A DNA stretch of 64,000 bases from Planctomicrobium piriforme (GCF_900113665.1 NZ_FOQD01000006.1:124001-188000), one strand, 5' to 3'. Shown: positions 24,180 to 33,292, counted from the stretch's first letter. Notes: generated from the sequence alone by a model not told the origin. Numbers and translations are program-made.

Positions 24180-26150
24180 TTAACCTTTGCCCATGCGGAT
24201 GCGGGCGACTCGGGCGAGACGGCCGCTGCCTTCGCGGGGGGGAATGACCCGGAGTTTGGTGGGATACCAGACCGGGCGGTCGACCTTTTGATCTGGCAGT
24301 TTTTCAATTGCCGGGATGGACGGGCGCTCGGCGAGGGGGACTTCGCTCAGTTCCAGCGGGTGCAGATAGATGCGGCGGCCGTCGATGTACTCGCCGAGCA
24401 TGTCGACCAGTTCGCGGCTGATGCGAATGCAGAGGGCGATCTTCGGATCGGAGCGAAGCACGAGTCCGTAATCGCCCTTGGTTTCGAAGTAGGGCTGGAA
24501 TTCGTGCAGCAACTTGGCCCAGTGGACGTTGTCGTACATTTCGATGAACGCCTGCATGGCTGAAGCGAACTGACCATGTTCGGCGAACTGCATCCACTTC
24601 GGCTGCTCGTGCAGTTCGTAATCGACGAACTCTCCTTTGCGTTGTTCGTCTTCCATCACCTGCATGACGCGGAAGTCGAGCGTGGCGGCGCGGCAGCGGG
24701 TGCGGGCCCATTCGCGGAGTGCGAAGATTTCATCTTCCATCGTGACGGAGAGGGGGACAGTCAGTTCCCGCGCGGCGGCGAAGTCGGCCTGAGTCGGAAG
24801 GCGGTTCTGGGCGTGGGCTTCGATGATGGCCGAGTTCACCACCTGTTCGATTTCAGCGCCGCTGTAGCCTTCGCTTTGATCGGACAAACTGTCGAGATCG
24901 AACTTCTCCGGCTTCCAACCCCGTTTGGCGAGATGAATGCGGTAGATGTCGAGCCGTTCGTGGTAGTTGGGCAGGTCGACGAAGAACAGCTCGTCGAAAC
25001 GCCCGCGCCGCAGCATTTCAGGCGGGAGCTTGGCGACGTTATTGGCCGTGGCGACGACGAAGACGGGCGCCTGATGTTCCTGCAGCCAGGTGAGGAAGCG
25101 GCCCACAAGGCGGGACATGGTGGCGTCGTTGCTGGCTTCGTCATCGAAGCCGGCGAACGCCTTGTCGATTTCTTCGAGCCAGAGAATGGCGGGGGCGATA
25201 GTCTCCATCAGGCGGAGAACGTCGCGAAGGTTCTGTTCGGAACCGCCGCGTGAGGATTCGAGCAGCGCGCCAATATCGAGCCGCACGAGGGGGAAGCCGA
25301 AGATGCGCGCGATGGCGCGAGCGCTGAGACTTTTACCGCAACCCTGTACACCGGCAAGCAGCACGCCGCGGGGATTCGAGATGCCGCGCGACTTGGCGTC
25401 GGGCGAAAAGGCGTTCGCGCGTTGCTGCACCCATTCCTTCAGGCCGTCGAGACCGCCGATGTCGCCGAGGCCTTCGTCGAGATCGAAGAACTCGAGGAGG
25501 TTCGACCCTTGAATCAGGTGCCGTTTTTCGGCGACCAGTCGGGGGAAGAGTTCTTCGTTGAAACCATCGGTTCCCTGCAGGACTTTGGCGAACGCACGAC
25601 GGGCTTCTTCCTGAGTGAGTCCCAGGACCGCTTGCACCAGCCGGTCTTCCTCGCGCGGCGACAGGGCGAATTCCGGCGCGTCGGGAGAAAGGCTTTCGCG
25701 AAGGACTCCGCGGAATTCGTCAGGACCTGGGAGCGGAAGATCGAGGATCGTGACGTCTTTCATCAGTTCGACCGGCAGGGTGTCGACCGGCGACATCAGC
25801 AAAAGCGTCTTCCGGGTGGCTTTCAGTCGAGGCAGCAGGTCGCGCAGCTTGCGGCTGACTTCGGGGTGCGACAAATGAGCATGCAGATCCTTCAGGAGGA
25901 AGAGATGGTCGGAAGGATACTTCTCGATCAACGACAGAAAGCCGAGGACGCCGGGCGGGGTATCGAATTGATCGAGCGGGGGCTGCGGCCCGGCGGTTTC
26001 CGACCAGGTGACGAGCCCGCGTTCGAGATCGAGCGCCAGATCGGAGAGGTGTTCTTCCCAGCGTTGTTCTTCATAAGTCCGGAGCAGGAGGATGGAATAG
26101 CCTGCGAGAATCCGGCGGTTGAGGTCTTGCAGGATGTCGGATGTTTTCAT
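24180..26150 (-). CDS. Ycf46-like AAA+ ATPase with long C-terminal extension
   Basis: 656 residues from the ATG at 26150 (GGGAA upstream). The N-terminus (LNRRILAGYSILLLRTYEEQ) and the middle match the Ycf46 family of AAA proteins. Walker A is GVQGCGKSLSARA near 267, Walker B AILWLEEIDKAF near 320, and the second region of homology includes RGRFDELFFVDLPN. An AAA lid with SGAEIEQVVNSAI follows. About 170 residues after the lid (from about 480, EWARTRCRAATLDFRVMQV) are extra compared with the usual length of about 500. Cyanobacterial and plastid Ycf46 is linked to CO2 and photosynthesis regulation, which cannot apply here; the role in planctomycetes is unknown. A remodelling function is inferred. 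Confidence 0.85.
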   Translation of the reverse strand: MKTSDILQDLNRRILAGYSILLLRTYEEQRWEEHLSDLALDLERGLVTWSETAGPQPPLDQFDTPPGVLGFLSLIEKYPSDHLFLLKDLHAHLSHPEVSRKLRDLLPRLKATRKTLLLMSPVDTLPVELMKDVTILDLPLPGPDEFRGVLRESLSPDAPEFALSPREEDRLVQAVLGLTQEEARRAFAKVLQGTDGFNEELFPRLVAEKRHLIQGSNLLEFFDLDEGLGDIGGLDGLKEWVQQRANAFSPDAKSRGISNPRGVLLAGVQGCGKSLSARAIARIFGFPLVRLDIGALLESSRGGSEQNLRDVLRLMETIAPAILWLEEIDKAFAGFDDEASNDATMSRLVGRFLTWLQEHQAPVFVVATANNVAKLPPEMLRRGRFDELFFVDLPNYHERLDIYRIHLAKRGWKPEKFDLDSLSDQSEGYSGAEIEQVVNSAIIEAHAQNRLPTQADFAAARELTVPLSVTMEDEIFALREWARTRCRAATLDFRVMQVMEDEQRKGEFVDYELHEQPKWMQFAEHGQFASAMQAFIEMYDNVHWAKLLHEFQPYFETKGDYGLVLRSDPKIALCIRISRELVDMLGEYIDGRRIYLHPLELSEVPLAERPSIPAIEKLPDQKVDRPVWYPTKLRVIPPREGSGRLARVARIRMGKG

Positions 26151-26369
26151 TCGGAAACATTCCCAATGTGATGCGTGCAGGCGACAGAGGTGTTGTCTTT
26201 GGGCAACAGCCGGAGCGGGCAGGATCTCGGCTGTCGTTTCGCTCTTCAACGTAACGTGTGTGGACGAAACGTGTAACGCCAGCGGCTTTCAACAGCAGAA
26301 AATCTGCAGGACCGTTGGTACAGGACGCGCGGTGGAGTGAGGAGACTCAACTCTCTCCAGGGGAAGCAT

Positions 26370-26774
26370 ATGAGGCTTTTTGGCCTGTCGGCTGTCACGG
26401 CAATCGCCCCCGTGACGGACCGGTTTGTGTCGCTGAGTGTCGGCAACACGTTGATTTTGAAAGCCTGCGGTTTCATCGAAGACCATCAGGCCCGCATTCT
26501 CGATGTCGATGAATCGTCATTGAAAGTGCGGATCGGATTCCCCTGGCATCGCCGCTGGCTGCACGGGCTGCATCGCAAGCCGATCGACGTTTCGCTGCAG
26601 ATCCGTCGGGGCGAAATGCTGCCGGAGTCAGCCTCGCAAAAATTGTCGCCGGACCGGTACTGTATGATCGACGTGGTGATTCAGCCCGTCGCATTAGGCT
26701 GGCAGACTGCCGACTTTCATCAGGAAGCACGGCGGCTGGTGTGGTCGCTGCGGTCGTACTTCATGGCATGTTAG
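26370..26774 (+). CDS. Hypothetical protein
   Basis: 134 residues from the ATG at 26370, with AGGGGAAG close upstream; an in-frame start 33 bases earlier is not needed. Soluble, basic, with no signal peptide or membrane helix. Notable segments are RFVSLSVGNTLILKACGFIE, LKVRIGFPWHRRWLHGLHRKP and a helical end (ADFHQEARRLVWSLRSYFMA). I do not recognise a family. Divergent from the Ycf46-like gene and followed by a dispersed repeat. Codon usage looks like that of its neighbours, so it is probably a real gene. Confidence 0.6.
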   Translation: MRLFGLSAVTAIAPVTDRFVSLSVGNTLILKACGFIEDHQARILDVDESSLKVRIGFPWHRRWLHGLHRKPIDVSLQIRRGEMLPESASQKLSPDRYCMIDVVIQPVALGWQTADFHQEARRLVWSLRSYFMAC

Positions 26775-26810
26775 TGGGCTGCGGGAATTTGGAAGGGGTC
26801 GCTGCTCGTC

Positions 26811-26860
26811 GAAATTCCAAATTCGAAGCACCAAATCCGAAACAAATCTCAAAATCCAAA
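26811..26860. repeat. Dispersed AT-rich repeat, copy B
   Basis: GAAATTCCAAATTCGAAGCA followed by CCAAATCCGAAACAAATCTC. Almost identical to copy A at 2589 over about 35 bases. Lies between the hypothetical gene and the end of thiO. Confidence 0.85.
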
Positions 26861-27002
26861 AAAGAAGAAAGAAACCGTGGGCTAAGGCCCAGCGGCTGAT
26901 TGGCGTACAGACAACATTGACAATGATCAACAGTTGACGGCCATCAGCCGGCACGCGTTAGCGTCCGGTTCTTTCCTTTTTGGTTCGCATGCACTAACTG
27001 GA

Positions 27003-28076
27003 TCAACAGCCGAAGTCGGCGAGGTCGAGCGTCAGCGGTTCTTGCAGAATCAATTGTCGCAGCAGCAGGGCTGTGGCTGGTGAGTTCGACAGGCCGGCGC
27101 GAAAGTGGCCGGCTGCGATATAGAGGTTCTTGCGATCGGGGACTTTCCCGAGGAACGGTCGACGCCGCGTCGCGAAGGGGCGCAGGCCTGCCCAGGTTTT
27201 TTCGACGGGAACGTCGGCCAGCGAGGGGACGAGTTCGACCCCCAGTTGTCGGAGCGCGGCGATGGCTTCGTCCGTATTGGTTTTCTGAAAGCCAACGTCT
27301 TCTTCCGTCGAGCCGATGAGAATGCGGCCGTCATCCCGAGGGACGAGGTAACGAGGACCGGATTCGATGACGCGGTGAATGATCTGTTGCGGCGCGTGCA
27401 ACAGCAGCATCTGCCCGCGCATGGGTCGAATGGCGAGATCTAAACCAACCTGTTCGAGGAGCTGCGCGCTCCAGGCTCCGGCGGTGACGATGAACTTATC
27501 GCCGGTGACGCGGCCCTTGTCTGTTTGTGCGGCGAGGATGCGGGCCCCGTCCATCTCCCAGCCAACGACTCCCTGTTGCGGCAGGAGCTGAACGCCTGCG
27601 GCCAGACAGGCAGCTTTGAGGGCTTTGAGGTGTCGCGGGTTTCGCACCTGAGACAACGTGGGGAGCGAGACGGCGCTGGTGAGATGCGGAGCTAACGCTG
27701 GTTCGAGTGCCTGCAACGCTGGCTCGTCGATGATCTCGGCAGGGACGCCATGCGATTGCCAGGCGGACTGGATGGCTGCAACGTTTTCGTGCGTCGGCAA
27801 CACGAGTCCGCCGCAAAGGCGATAGCCGTTGTCGATGCCGGTCTGTTCGTACAGCCGCGCGCTCAGGTCAGGCCAGAGTTGGGCGCTCAGCACCGCGAGT
27901 TGATGTGTCGCCGGATCGAGGAGATCGCCGGGCGGGATCATCCCTGCGCCGGCCCAACTGGCTTCCTGTCCCATTTCGGACTGGTCGAGGACGGTCACCT
28001 GCAGGTTCCGGCTGGCGAGCTCCCAGGCGGTGGTCAGACCGATGACTCCGCCGCCGACAATGATCACGTCCGACAT
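27003..28076 (-). CDS. thiO: Glycine oxidase ThiO (FAD-dependent)
   Basis: 357 residues. The N-terminal dinucleotide fold VIIVGGGVIGLTTAWELA binds FAD, and the DAO fold runs to the C-terminus with GQEASWAGAGMIPPGD, RPMRGQMLLL, GSTEEDVGFQKTNT and GHFRAGLSNSPATA, all typical of ThiO. The enzyme oxidises glycine to the imine used for the thiazole ring of thiamine. No other thi gene is in the window. Its ATG shares one base with the TGA of the upstream cytochrome c gene (TGATG), so translation is coupled; the reason for that pairing is unclear. Confidence 0.92.
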   Translation of the reverse strand: MSDVIIVGGGVIGLTTAWELASRNLQVTVLDQSEMGQEASWAGAGMIPPGDLLDPATHQLAVLSAQLWPDLSARLYEQTGIDNGYRLCGGLVLPTHENVAAIQSAWQSHGVPAEIIDEPALQALEPALAPHLTSAVSLPTLSQVRNPRHLKALKAACLAAGVQLLPQQGVVGWEMDGARILAAQTDKGRVTGDKFIVTAGAWSAQLLEQVGLDLAIRPMRGQMLLLHAPQQIIHRVIESGPRYLVPRDDGRILIGSTEEDVGFQKTNTDEAIAALRQLGVELVPSLADVPVEKTWAGLRPFATRRRPFLGKVPDRKNLYIAAGHFRAGLSNSPATALLLRQLILQEPLTLDLADFGC

Positions 28077-29932
28077 CAACGCGCTTTCAAGCTGGCAAAG
28101 TAGGCGTTGGCGACCGTCGTGCTGTTTGAACCGTAGATTGATTGCAGTGCCGCGTTCACGGCGTCCCCTCGCTCGAGGGCGCGGACAAAGAGTACGAAGC
28201 GAGACATGCCTCCCCGATCGATCAGATATTTCACGAGGGTATAGCCGATCGCGCCGGAGGATGCGGCTGAGAACGTGCCGTCGACGAAGACTTCGTCTGG
28301 CTGGTTCACTGCGGGGGCGAGACCTGCGGCTGTTTCTTTCATGGCTTTCACCTGGGCAGGGCCGAGGAGTTCTTCCGCCATCATCAAGCCAGTCCCATTC
28401 GTGAGCCAGAGGGGGAGGGGGCGATCTCCCTTTGACAGGTAGGCGGCGGTGAGTTGTTCGACCAGCGACGCCTGCAGGCCTGGCCCGCGGGCGGGTTTGT
28501 CGCCGAGATCCTGCAGAACCACATAGGCATCTTCATGGCCGAGCGTCACTTTGGCGTGGCCGAAGGTTTCGTTGTCGATCCGTTTTTCTTCCGCTTCGGC
28601 CAGTTGCTCGTAGTCTTCTCGATCTTTGAGGACGAGAATGGCGAGCCGTCCGCGCCAGGCCTGACCGTTGCCGCTGAAGTCTGTCTGCAAGCGTTTCAGT
28701 TGAGAGTCGGCCCAGCCCTGGACGGTTTCGAGTCGGCGCTGGTCGACATTGCCCAGCAAGAGGAAGTTCTCAGAATTCACGCGAGCTGGTTCTGCTGAAC
28801 CGGCTGCGTCGTGGAACAGCTTCATCGATCCTGTTTCGCGGAGTGCCCGCATTTCGTCTTCGGACTTCGAGCCGAACGTGCTTTTGGCCATCTCCGCGGC
28901 AGAGGGGACGAAAGAACGAATCGGCGTCAGCGGGTCGCCGCCGTCGTAGGTGTTCCCTTCCTCGAACCATTTTTTCAGGTCTTCGTAGTTCTGACGGGTG
29001 ATGCGGCCCTGGCCTTGCGGCATGCGGGGGAGTTCGAGTCCGCCGACGAGGCGAAAGAAGCGGCTGTTCTCCATATCGCCGGGGATGATGACTTCACCGC
29101 TTTCACCACCCTTCATGATGTCGAAGAAGTTTTCGACGGACAGGCCGCCCGCCTGTCGCCGTGCGTTGTGGCAGTTCAGGCACAGGTTGGTCATGAAGGG
29201 GGCGATGTCTTTGGTGAAGCTGACTGTTTCCTTGCCAGTGGGCTTGGGGATTTTTACGTTCTTTTTGGCTTCCTCGAAGATGATCGCGGCGAGCGTCAGG
29301 TTTTCGTTTCCGCCGTCGAAGCGGGCCCCCTTCTTGATCCAGTTGGTGATCTTCTCTTTGTCTTCTCCAGAGAGTGGATCGCCGTTGCGGGGCATGCGGC
29401 CCTGGCCCTCTGCGGCATTAATGCGGGCGACGATCAGACTCGCCGTCGGGTTGCCGGGGACGAGGAGTTGCCCGCTGCGACCGCCGGCCCGCCAGCCGGC
29501 AAAGGTATCGAGCCGCAGCCCGTTGCGGGGGTTGGTTTCGCCGTGGCACTCGATGCAGCGCTGATTGATGATCGGCGCGACATCTTTCATGAAGCTGAGT
29601 TCATCGGCTTTGGCTGCTGGTGCAGCCCCGCCCGCTTTGTCGAGAATCGCCTGTTGCTTGTCGACCAGGATGGACACCCGTTTGAGAGCGGGATCGGTTT
29701 CGGGAACGCTGGCTGCGGTCGAGATCTCTTTGAGTTTCTCTTCAACCCCCTTGAGGAGGGTGCCGGCTTCGTCGTAGTTCTTCTTCTTGATGAGGGCGGC
29801 AGCCTGGCCGACCTGTTTGGTCAGTTCGGCGAGTTCCTTACGATGCTCCGCGGTCAGTTGAGCGAAGGCGGCCTGGTTGGCGCAGACCAGCAATGTCAGA
29901 ATCAGGCCGAGTTGGATCGCAAAACGCCGCAT
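28076..29932 (-). CDS. Planctomycete-type cytochrome c (PSC1-like) protein
   Basis: 618 residues from the ATG at 29932, where GAGG lies just upstream and a signal peptide begins (MRRFAIQLGLILTLLVCANQ, cleavage near AFA-QL). A helical stretch (about 25-85) precedes two c-type heme domains with CIECH (about 125-129) and CLNCH (about 250-254), each followed by GLR or GLS and a distal methionine (RMPRNGDPLS, RMPQGQGRI). The C-terminal 280 residues, with AYVVLQDLG, LWLTNGTGLMMAEELLG and YTLVKYLIDRGG, look like a metallopeptidase-type (gluzincin-like) fold lacking a clear HExxH. It should be periplasmic. Electron-transfer partners are unknown. Confidence 0.85.
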   Translation of the reverse strand: MRRFAIQLGLILTLLVCANQAAFAQLTAEHRKELAELTKQVGQAAALIKKKNYDEAGTLLKGVEEKLKEISTAASVPETDPALKRVSILVDKQQAILDKAGGAAPAAKADELSFMKDVAPIINQRCIECHGETNPRNGLRLDTFAGWRAGGRSGQLLVPGNPTASLIVARINAAEGQGRMPRNGDPLSGEDKEKITNWIKKGARFDGGNENLTLAAIIFEEAKKNVKIPKPTGKETVSFTKDIAPFMTNLCLNCHNARRQAGGLSVENFFDIMKGGESGEVIIPGDMENSRFFRLVGGLELPRMPQGQGRITRQNYEDLKKWFEEGNTYDGGDPLTPIRSFVPSAAEMAKSTFGSKSEDEMRALRETGSMKLFHDAAGSAEPARVNSENFLLLGNVDQRRLETVQGWADSQLKRLQTDFSGNGQAWRGRLAILVLKDREDYEQLAEAEEKRIDNETFGHAKVTLGHEDAYVVLQDLGDKPARGPGLQASLVEQLTAAYLSKGDRPLPLWLTNGTGLMMAEELLGPAQVKAMKETAAGLAPAVNQPDEVFVDGTFSAASSGAIGYTLVKYLIDRGGMSRFVLFVRALERGDAVNAALQSIYGSNSTTVANAYFASLKAR

Positions 29933-30257
29933 GTTGACCTCAAGGCTGTTGCCTGTGGATTGCCCACCCCGACCCGATGCGTCGGAGCTGCTCTTGAGGA
30001 GTATAAGTCTCGCTGTGACAGGGCGAAAGGAGTTCTGTGTGGATGGGAATTCCTGACGCGAATTCCGCCTGCCGCTGATCGGGGATGACCTGCTATTGTT
30101 CCGCACGCGATTCTCGTTTGAAAAGGCGACAGCGGGGCGCGCCATTACATTGGCGTGTCGGTTCACCGCTCGCCCCTCACCCCCGGCCCCTCTCCCCGCC
30201 CTGATTATTTTTTGGTCGGGGCGAGGGGAGTTTGAAAACGGTATCTCTCCGACTCTC
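29933..30257. other. Divergent intergenic region with GC-rich palindrome
   Basis: 325 bases between the cytochrome c gene and murC, which diverge. The only recognised element is the GC-rich palindromic repeat at 30171-30230, ending 27 bases before the murC ATG. No typical ribosome site is closer to that ATG. Confidence 0.5.
30171..30230. repeat. GC-rich palindromic repeat, copy 1
   Basis: GCCCCTCACCCCCGGCCCCT, then CCCCG and CGGGGCGAGGGGAG around an AT-rich loop. The same arms recur at 30545, 36688 and 61077. It has a longer loop than the other three and lies directly upstream of murC. Confidence 0.88.
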
Positions 30258-31781
30258 ATGCCTGACCTTTGGACAGCACCGACTTCTTCGCCGCGGCCGC
30301 AGGCTCACCTGGTTGGCATTTGCGGGGCGGGGATGAAGGCGTTGGCCGAATACCTGAACGACCGCGGCTGGGTGGTGACCGGCAGCGATGGCGACCCTGA
30401 AGTTCGGACGCGGCAGGAGTTCCAGCGGAAGGGAATAGCGGTTTTCAGAGGGCATGCGGCGGATCAGGTTCCTCAGAAGCGGTCTTCAAGTGTGACCGAT
30501 TCGAGTGGACCAGGGCCTGACATCGTTACCTCCAATGACAGTTCGCCCCCTCACCCCCAGCCCCTCTCCCCTGAGTACAGGGGCGAGGGGAGTTTGAAGG
30601 CAGTTTCTCATGAAAGCATTGTGCTGATTTACAGTCCGGCGGTGCCGGTGGAGAACGTCGAGCGGCAGGTCGCTCGGGCGAGGGGGATTGCCGAGTTCTC
30701 TTATGTGGAGGCGCTGGCGGAACTGACGCGGCACTCGACGGCTGTGGCCGTGGCGGGGACGCATGGAAAGAGTACGACTTCGGCGATGCTCGGGACGTTG
30801 CTCAGCGCAATTGGGCGATCTCCTACGCTGATCTGTGGGGCGGAACTGGTCGATCGAGGGCGGAGCGGCTTTGCAGGCGACGGTTCTCTGATGGTGGTGG
30901 AAGCCTGTGAGTTCCGGCGGCATTTTTTGGAATTGTCGCCGAAGGTGGCCTGTCTTCTCGGAATCGAGCCGGACCATTTCGACTGCTATCCCGATCTGGA
31001 TACGGCGGTTGATGCATATCGAGAATTCGCGAGGCGGACGCCTGTCGATGGAACTGTGGTCGCGCGGTCGGACTGCCAGGCCACGCAACGGGCGCTGGAA
31101 GGATTCACTGGTCGGGTCGTCACGTTTTCTTTGGATGATCTCGCAGCGGACTGTCAGGGGATTGAGATCACAGCGGAGGGGACTGGATCGCGATTTCGGA
31201 TTCGGCATGCCGATCAGGTGTCGCGCTGGATTCAGCTCCGTGTGCCCGGGCGTCACAACGTGTTGAACGCGGTTGCGGCAGCCGCCTGTGCCGGCGTAGT
31301 GGGTGCGTCGCTGGACGAGATCGCGATTGGGCTGAAAGCGTTCGCAGGGTTACGGCGTCGGCTGGAAGTCATGCGGAACTGGCGGGGGTCGCCGGTGATC
31401 GACGACTACGCCCATCACCCGACGGAAATTCGGGCGGCGATCAGTGCCGTACGGGCGATGTATCCGAACCGGCGGTTGATTTGCGTGTTCCAGTCGCATC
31501 AGGCGTCGCGGACGGCGGCGCTGATGGACGAGTTCGCCGCCGCGCTCAGCCTCGCCGACAAAGTGTGCATCTTACCGATCTTCGCAGCCCGGGAGACGGC
31601 GGGGGACTGCCACGAACAGGTTGCCAGGGAGTTGCTCTCGCGGCTCACCGCGCCTGCCGTGTGGATAGCGACTCTTGACCGGGTGTGGGGAACACTCCAG
31701 ACTGACGCCGGCACCGATGCCGTGATCTTGACCTTGGGAGCGGGGAATCTGACCCGCGTGCATCATGACTCTACTGACTGA
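30258..31781 (+). CDS. murC: UDP-N-acetylmuramate--L-alanine ligase MurC with repeat-encoded insert
   Basis: 507 residues. The Mur ligase N-terminal fold (HLVGICGAGM, about 18-26), ATP loop GTHGKSTT (167-174), substrate segment and C-terminal domain (RRRLEVMRNWRGSPVIDDYA and HHPTEIRAA) are all present, so it should add L-Ala to UDP-MurNAc in peptidoglycan synthesis. Between the first domain and SIVLIYSPAVPVEN there are about 45 extra residues (about 73-117). Eighteen of them (about 96-113, PPHPQPLSPEYRGEG) are encoded by a copy of the GC-rich palindrome. Without the insert the length is typical (about 460). It overlaps murB by 17 bases, implying coupling. Planctomycetes were long thought to lack peptidoglycan, so intact murC and murB are informative. 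Confidence 0.93.
   Translation: MPDLWTAPTSSPRPQAHLVGICGAGMKALAEYLNDRGWVVTGSDGDPEVRTRQEFQRKGIAVFRGHAADQVPQKRSSSVTDSSGPGPDIVTSNDSSPPHPQPLSPEYRGEGSLKAVSHESIVLIYSPAVPVENVERQVARARGIAEFSYVEALAELTRHSTAVAVAGTHGKSTTSAMLGTLLSAIGRSPTLICGAELVDRGRSGFAGDGSLMVVEACEFRRHFLELSPKVACLLGIEPDHFDCYPDLDTAVDAYREFARRTPVDGTVVARSDCQATQRALEGFTGRVVTFSLDDLAADCQGIEITAEGTGSRFRIRHADQVSRWIQLRVPGRHNVLNAVAAAACAGVVGASLDEIAIGLKAFAGLRRRLEVMRNWRGSPVIDDYAHHPTEIRAAISAVRAMYPNRRLICVFQSHQASRTAALMDEFAAALSLADKVCILPIFAARETAGDCHEQVARELLSRLTAPAVWIATLDRVWGTLQTDAGTDAVILTLGAGNLTRVHHDSTD
30545..30592. repeat. GC-rich palindromic repeat, copy 2, inside murC
   Basis: The core CCCCTCTCCCCTGAG, AGTACAGGGG and CGAGGGG forms a nearly perfect 13-base stem. 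It lies in frame within murC and is read as PPHPQPLSPEYRGEG. Its 30-base palindromic core is identical to that of the copy inside pabB at 36703-36732. Confidence 0.9.
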
Positions 31782-32643
31782 CTTCGGAAACAAGATCCGC
31801 CTGGACGAACCGCTGGCACAGCATACATGGCTGAAGCTGGGGGGGCCGGCGCAGATGTTCGCGGAACCGGAATCCGTGGAAGAGCTGCAGGCGCTGGTTC
31901 AGGCGGCAGACGCCGAAGAGATTCCGGTGCGGCTGCTGGGAGGGGGATCGAATCTGCTGATCCGCGACGAAGGGGTCAGCGGTCTGGTGATTCGACTCGC
32001 GGGCGACGTGCTGTCGTCGGTTAGTGTTGAGGGGAACATTGTTCACGCCGGCGGTGCGGCACTGCTATCGCACGTCATTTCTCAATCGGTCTCGGCCGGG
32101 CTGGCGGGGCTGGAATCGCTGGTGGGCATTCCAGGAACGATTGGCGGCGCGGTGCGTGGGAATGCCGGGGGCCGGCATGGTGAAATCGGCGAAGTGGTCC
32201 GTTCGGTCGAAGTCATGACCACGCGCGGCGAAGTGTTCGTGCGGAGCGGGGATGAGCTGACGTTCGAATACCGGTTCAGCAGTATCAATGAGCTGGTGAT
32301 CCTGTCGGTGGAACTGGATCTGAAGCGGGGGGATGTCGAAGAACTGACCCGTCGCATGCGGCAGTTGTGGATCACTAAAAAGGCCTCGCAGCCGTTTTCA
32401 TTTCAATCGGCAGGCTGCATTTTCAAGAATCCCCGCGGCCTGAGTGCCGGGAGCCTGATAGAACAATCCGGCCTGAAGGGGACGCGGATCGGCGGCGCGG
32501 AAGTGAGCGATCGTCACGCGAATTTCATTGTGACGCATGCCGGCGCGACATCGGCGGACGTGCTGAATTTGATCGAGCTGATTCAGTCCCGCGTCCGCGA
32601 GCGACACGGCATCGATCTGGAAGTCGAAATCAAGATCTGGTGA
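31765..32643 (+). CDS. murB: UDP-N-acetylmuramate dehydrogenase MurB
   Basis: 292 residues, type II MurB by length. FAD-binding segments VRLLGGGSNLLIRDEG and ESLVGIPGTIGGAVRGNAGG, the substrate strand FEYRFSSIN, the catalytic-site segment SAGCIFKNPRG and the end ISDRHANFIVTHAGATSADV are present. The proton donor position is Cys in SAGCIFKNP where the E. coli enzyme has Ser; a Cys here is, as far as I recall, seen in other type II enzymes. It reduces UDP-GlcNAc-enolpyruvate to UDP-MurNAc, the substrate of the overlapping murC. The pair is not inside a longer dcw cluster. Confidence 0.95.
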   Translation: MTLLTDFGNKIRLDEPLAQHTWLKLGGPAQMFAEPESVEELQALVQAADAEEIPVRLLGGGSNLLIRDEGVSGLVIRLAGDVLSSVSVEGNIVHAGGAALLSHVISQSVSAGLAGLESLVGIPGTIGGAVRGNAGGRHGEIGEVVRSVEVMTTRGEVFVRSGDELTFEYRFSSINELVILSVELDLKRGDVEELTRRMRQLWITKKASQPFSFQSAGCIFKNPRGLSAGSLIEQSGLKGTRIGGAEVSDRHANFIVTHAGATSADVLNLIELIQSRVRERHGIDLEVEIKIW

Positions 32644-32716
32644 TTTTTTGCAGTTGGTAGTGGGATGTTGATAGTTGATAGGGCAGCAAAACAGAGTATT
32701 TGTTTACCGCTGACCG

Positions 32717-33292
32717 CTACTCTCGCATGCCGCCGGGGGTCCAGAGGACGTCGCCCTTGCCGGCGTCGTTGGCCATGCGGGCCATGACGAACAGCAGGTC
32801 GGACAGGCGATTGAGATAGATCGTCGCCTGCGGATTGAGCTTTTCTTCTGCTGCGAGTTTCAAGACCTCGATCTCGCTGCGGCGACAGATCGCCCTCGCC
32901 ATATGCAGCAGCGCCGCCGCAGGCGTTCCGCCGGGCAGAATGAAGCTGGTGAGGGGCTGCAACTGGCTGGTGTCAGCGTCGATCCAGTGTTCGAGCTGCG
33001 TCACCTGTTCTGAAGTCACCCGTAACGGCGGAAACTCGGGCGGGATGTCTGTTTCGGGGACGCACAGGTCGGCTCCCACATCGAACAGATCGTTCTGAAT
33101 GCGTGTCAGACGTGCCTGCTGCTCTGCCGTCAACTGGCCGAGAGCCAATGCCGCACCGAGCGTCGAATTGAGTTCGTCGACGCTGCCATAGGCTCCGATA
33201 CGCGGGTGGGTTTTGGGAACCCGTTCGCCGTTTCCGAGGGCCGTTTCGCCGGTGTCGCCTGACTTTGTGTAGATGCGGTTGAGGTAGACCAT
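32717..33292 (-). CDS. pduO: Corrinoid adenosyltransferase, PduO type
   Basis: 191 residues. The PduO-type signature is complete: ATP loop RIYTKSGDTGETALGNG, YGSVDELNS, FILPGGTPAAALLHMARAIC, RRSEIEV and the C-terminal YLNRLSDLLFVMARM. The enzyme transfers the adenosyl group of ATP to cob(I)alamin to make coenzyme B12. It stands alone, convergent with murB, with a short spacer containing an imperfect repeat (TTGATAGTTGATAG, CCGCTGACCGCTA). No cobalamin riboswitch is visible upstream. The symbol denotes the enzyme type, not a propanediol operon. Confidence 0.93.
   Translation of the reverse strand: MVYLNRIYTKSGDTGETALGNGERVPKTHPRIGAYGSVDELNSTLGAALALGQLTAEQQARLTRIQNDLFDVGADLCVPETDIPPEFPPLRVTSEQVTQLEHWIDADTSQLQPLTSFILPGGTPAAALLHMARAICRRSEIEVLKLAAEEKLNPQATIYLNRLSDLLFVMARMANDAGKGDVLWTPGGMRE

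Noticed and set aside
28811..30088. Open frame of about 425 codons on the plus strand
   Set aside because: Shadow of the cytochrome c gene; composition and motifs support the minus strand.
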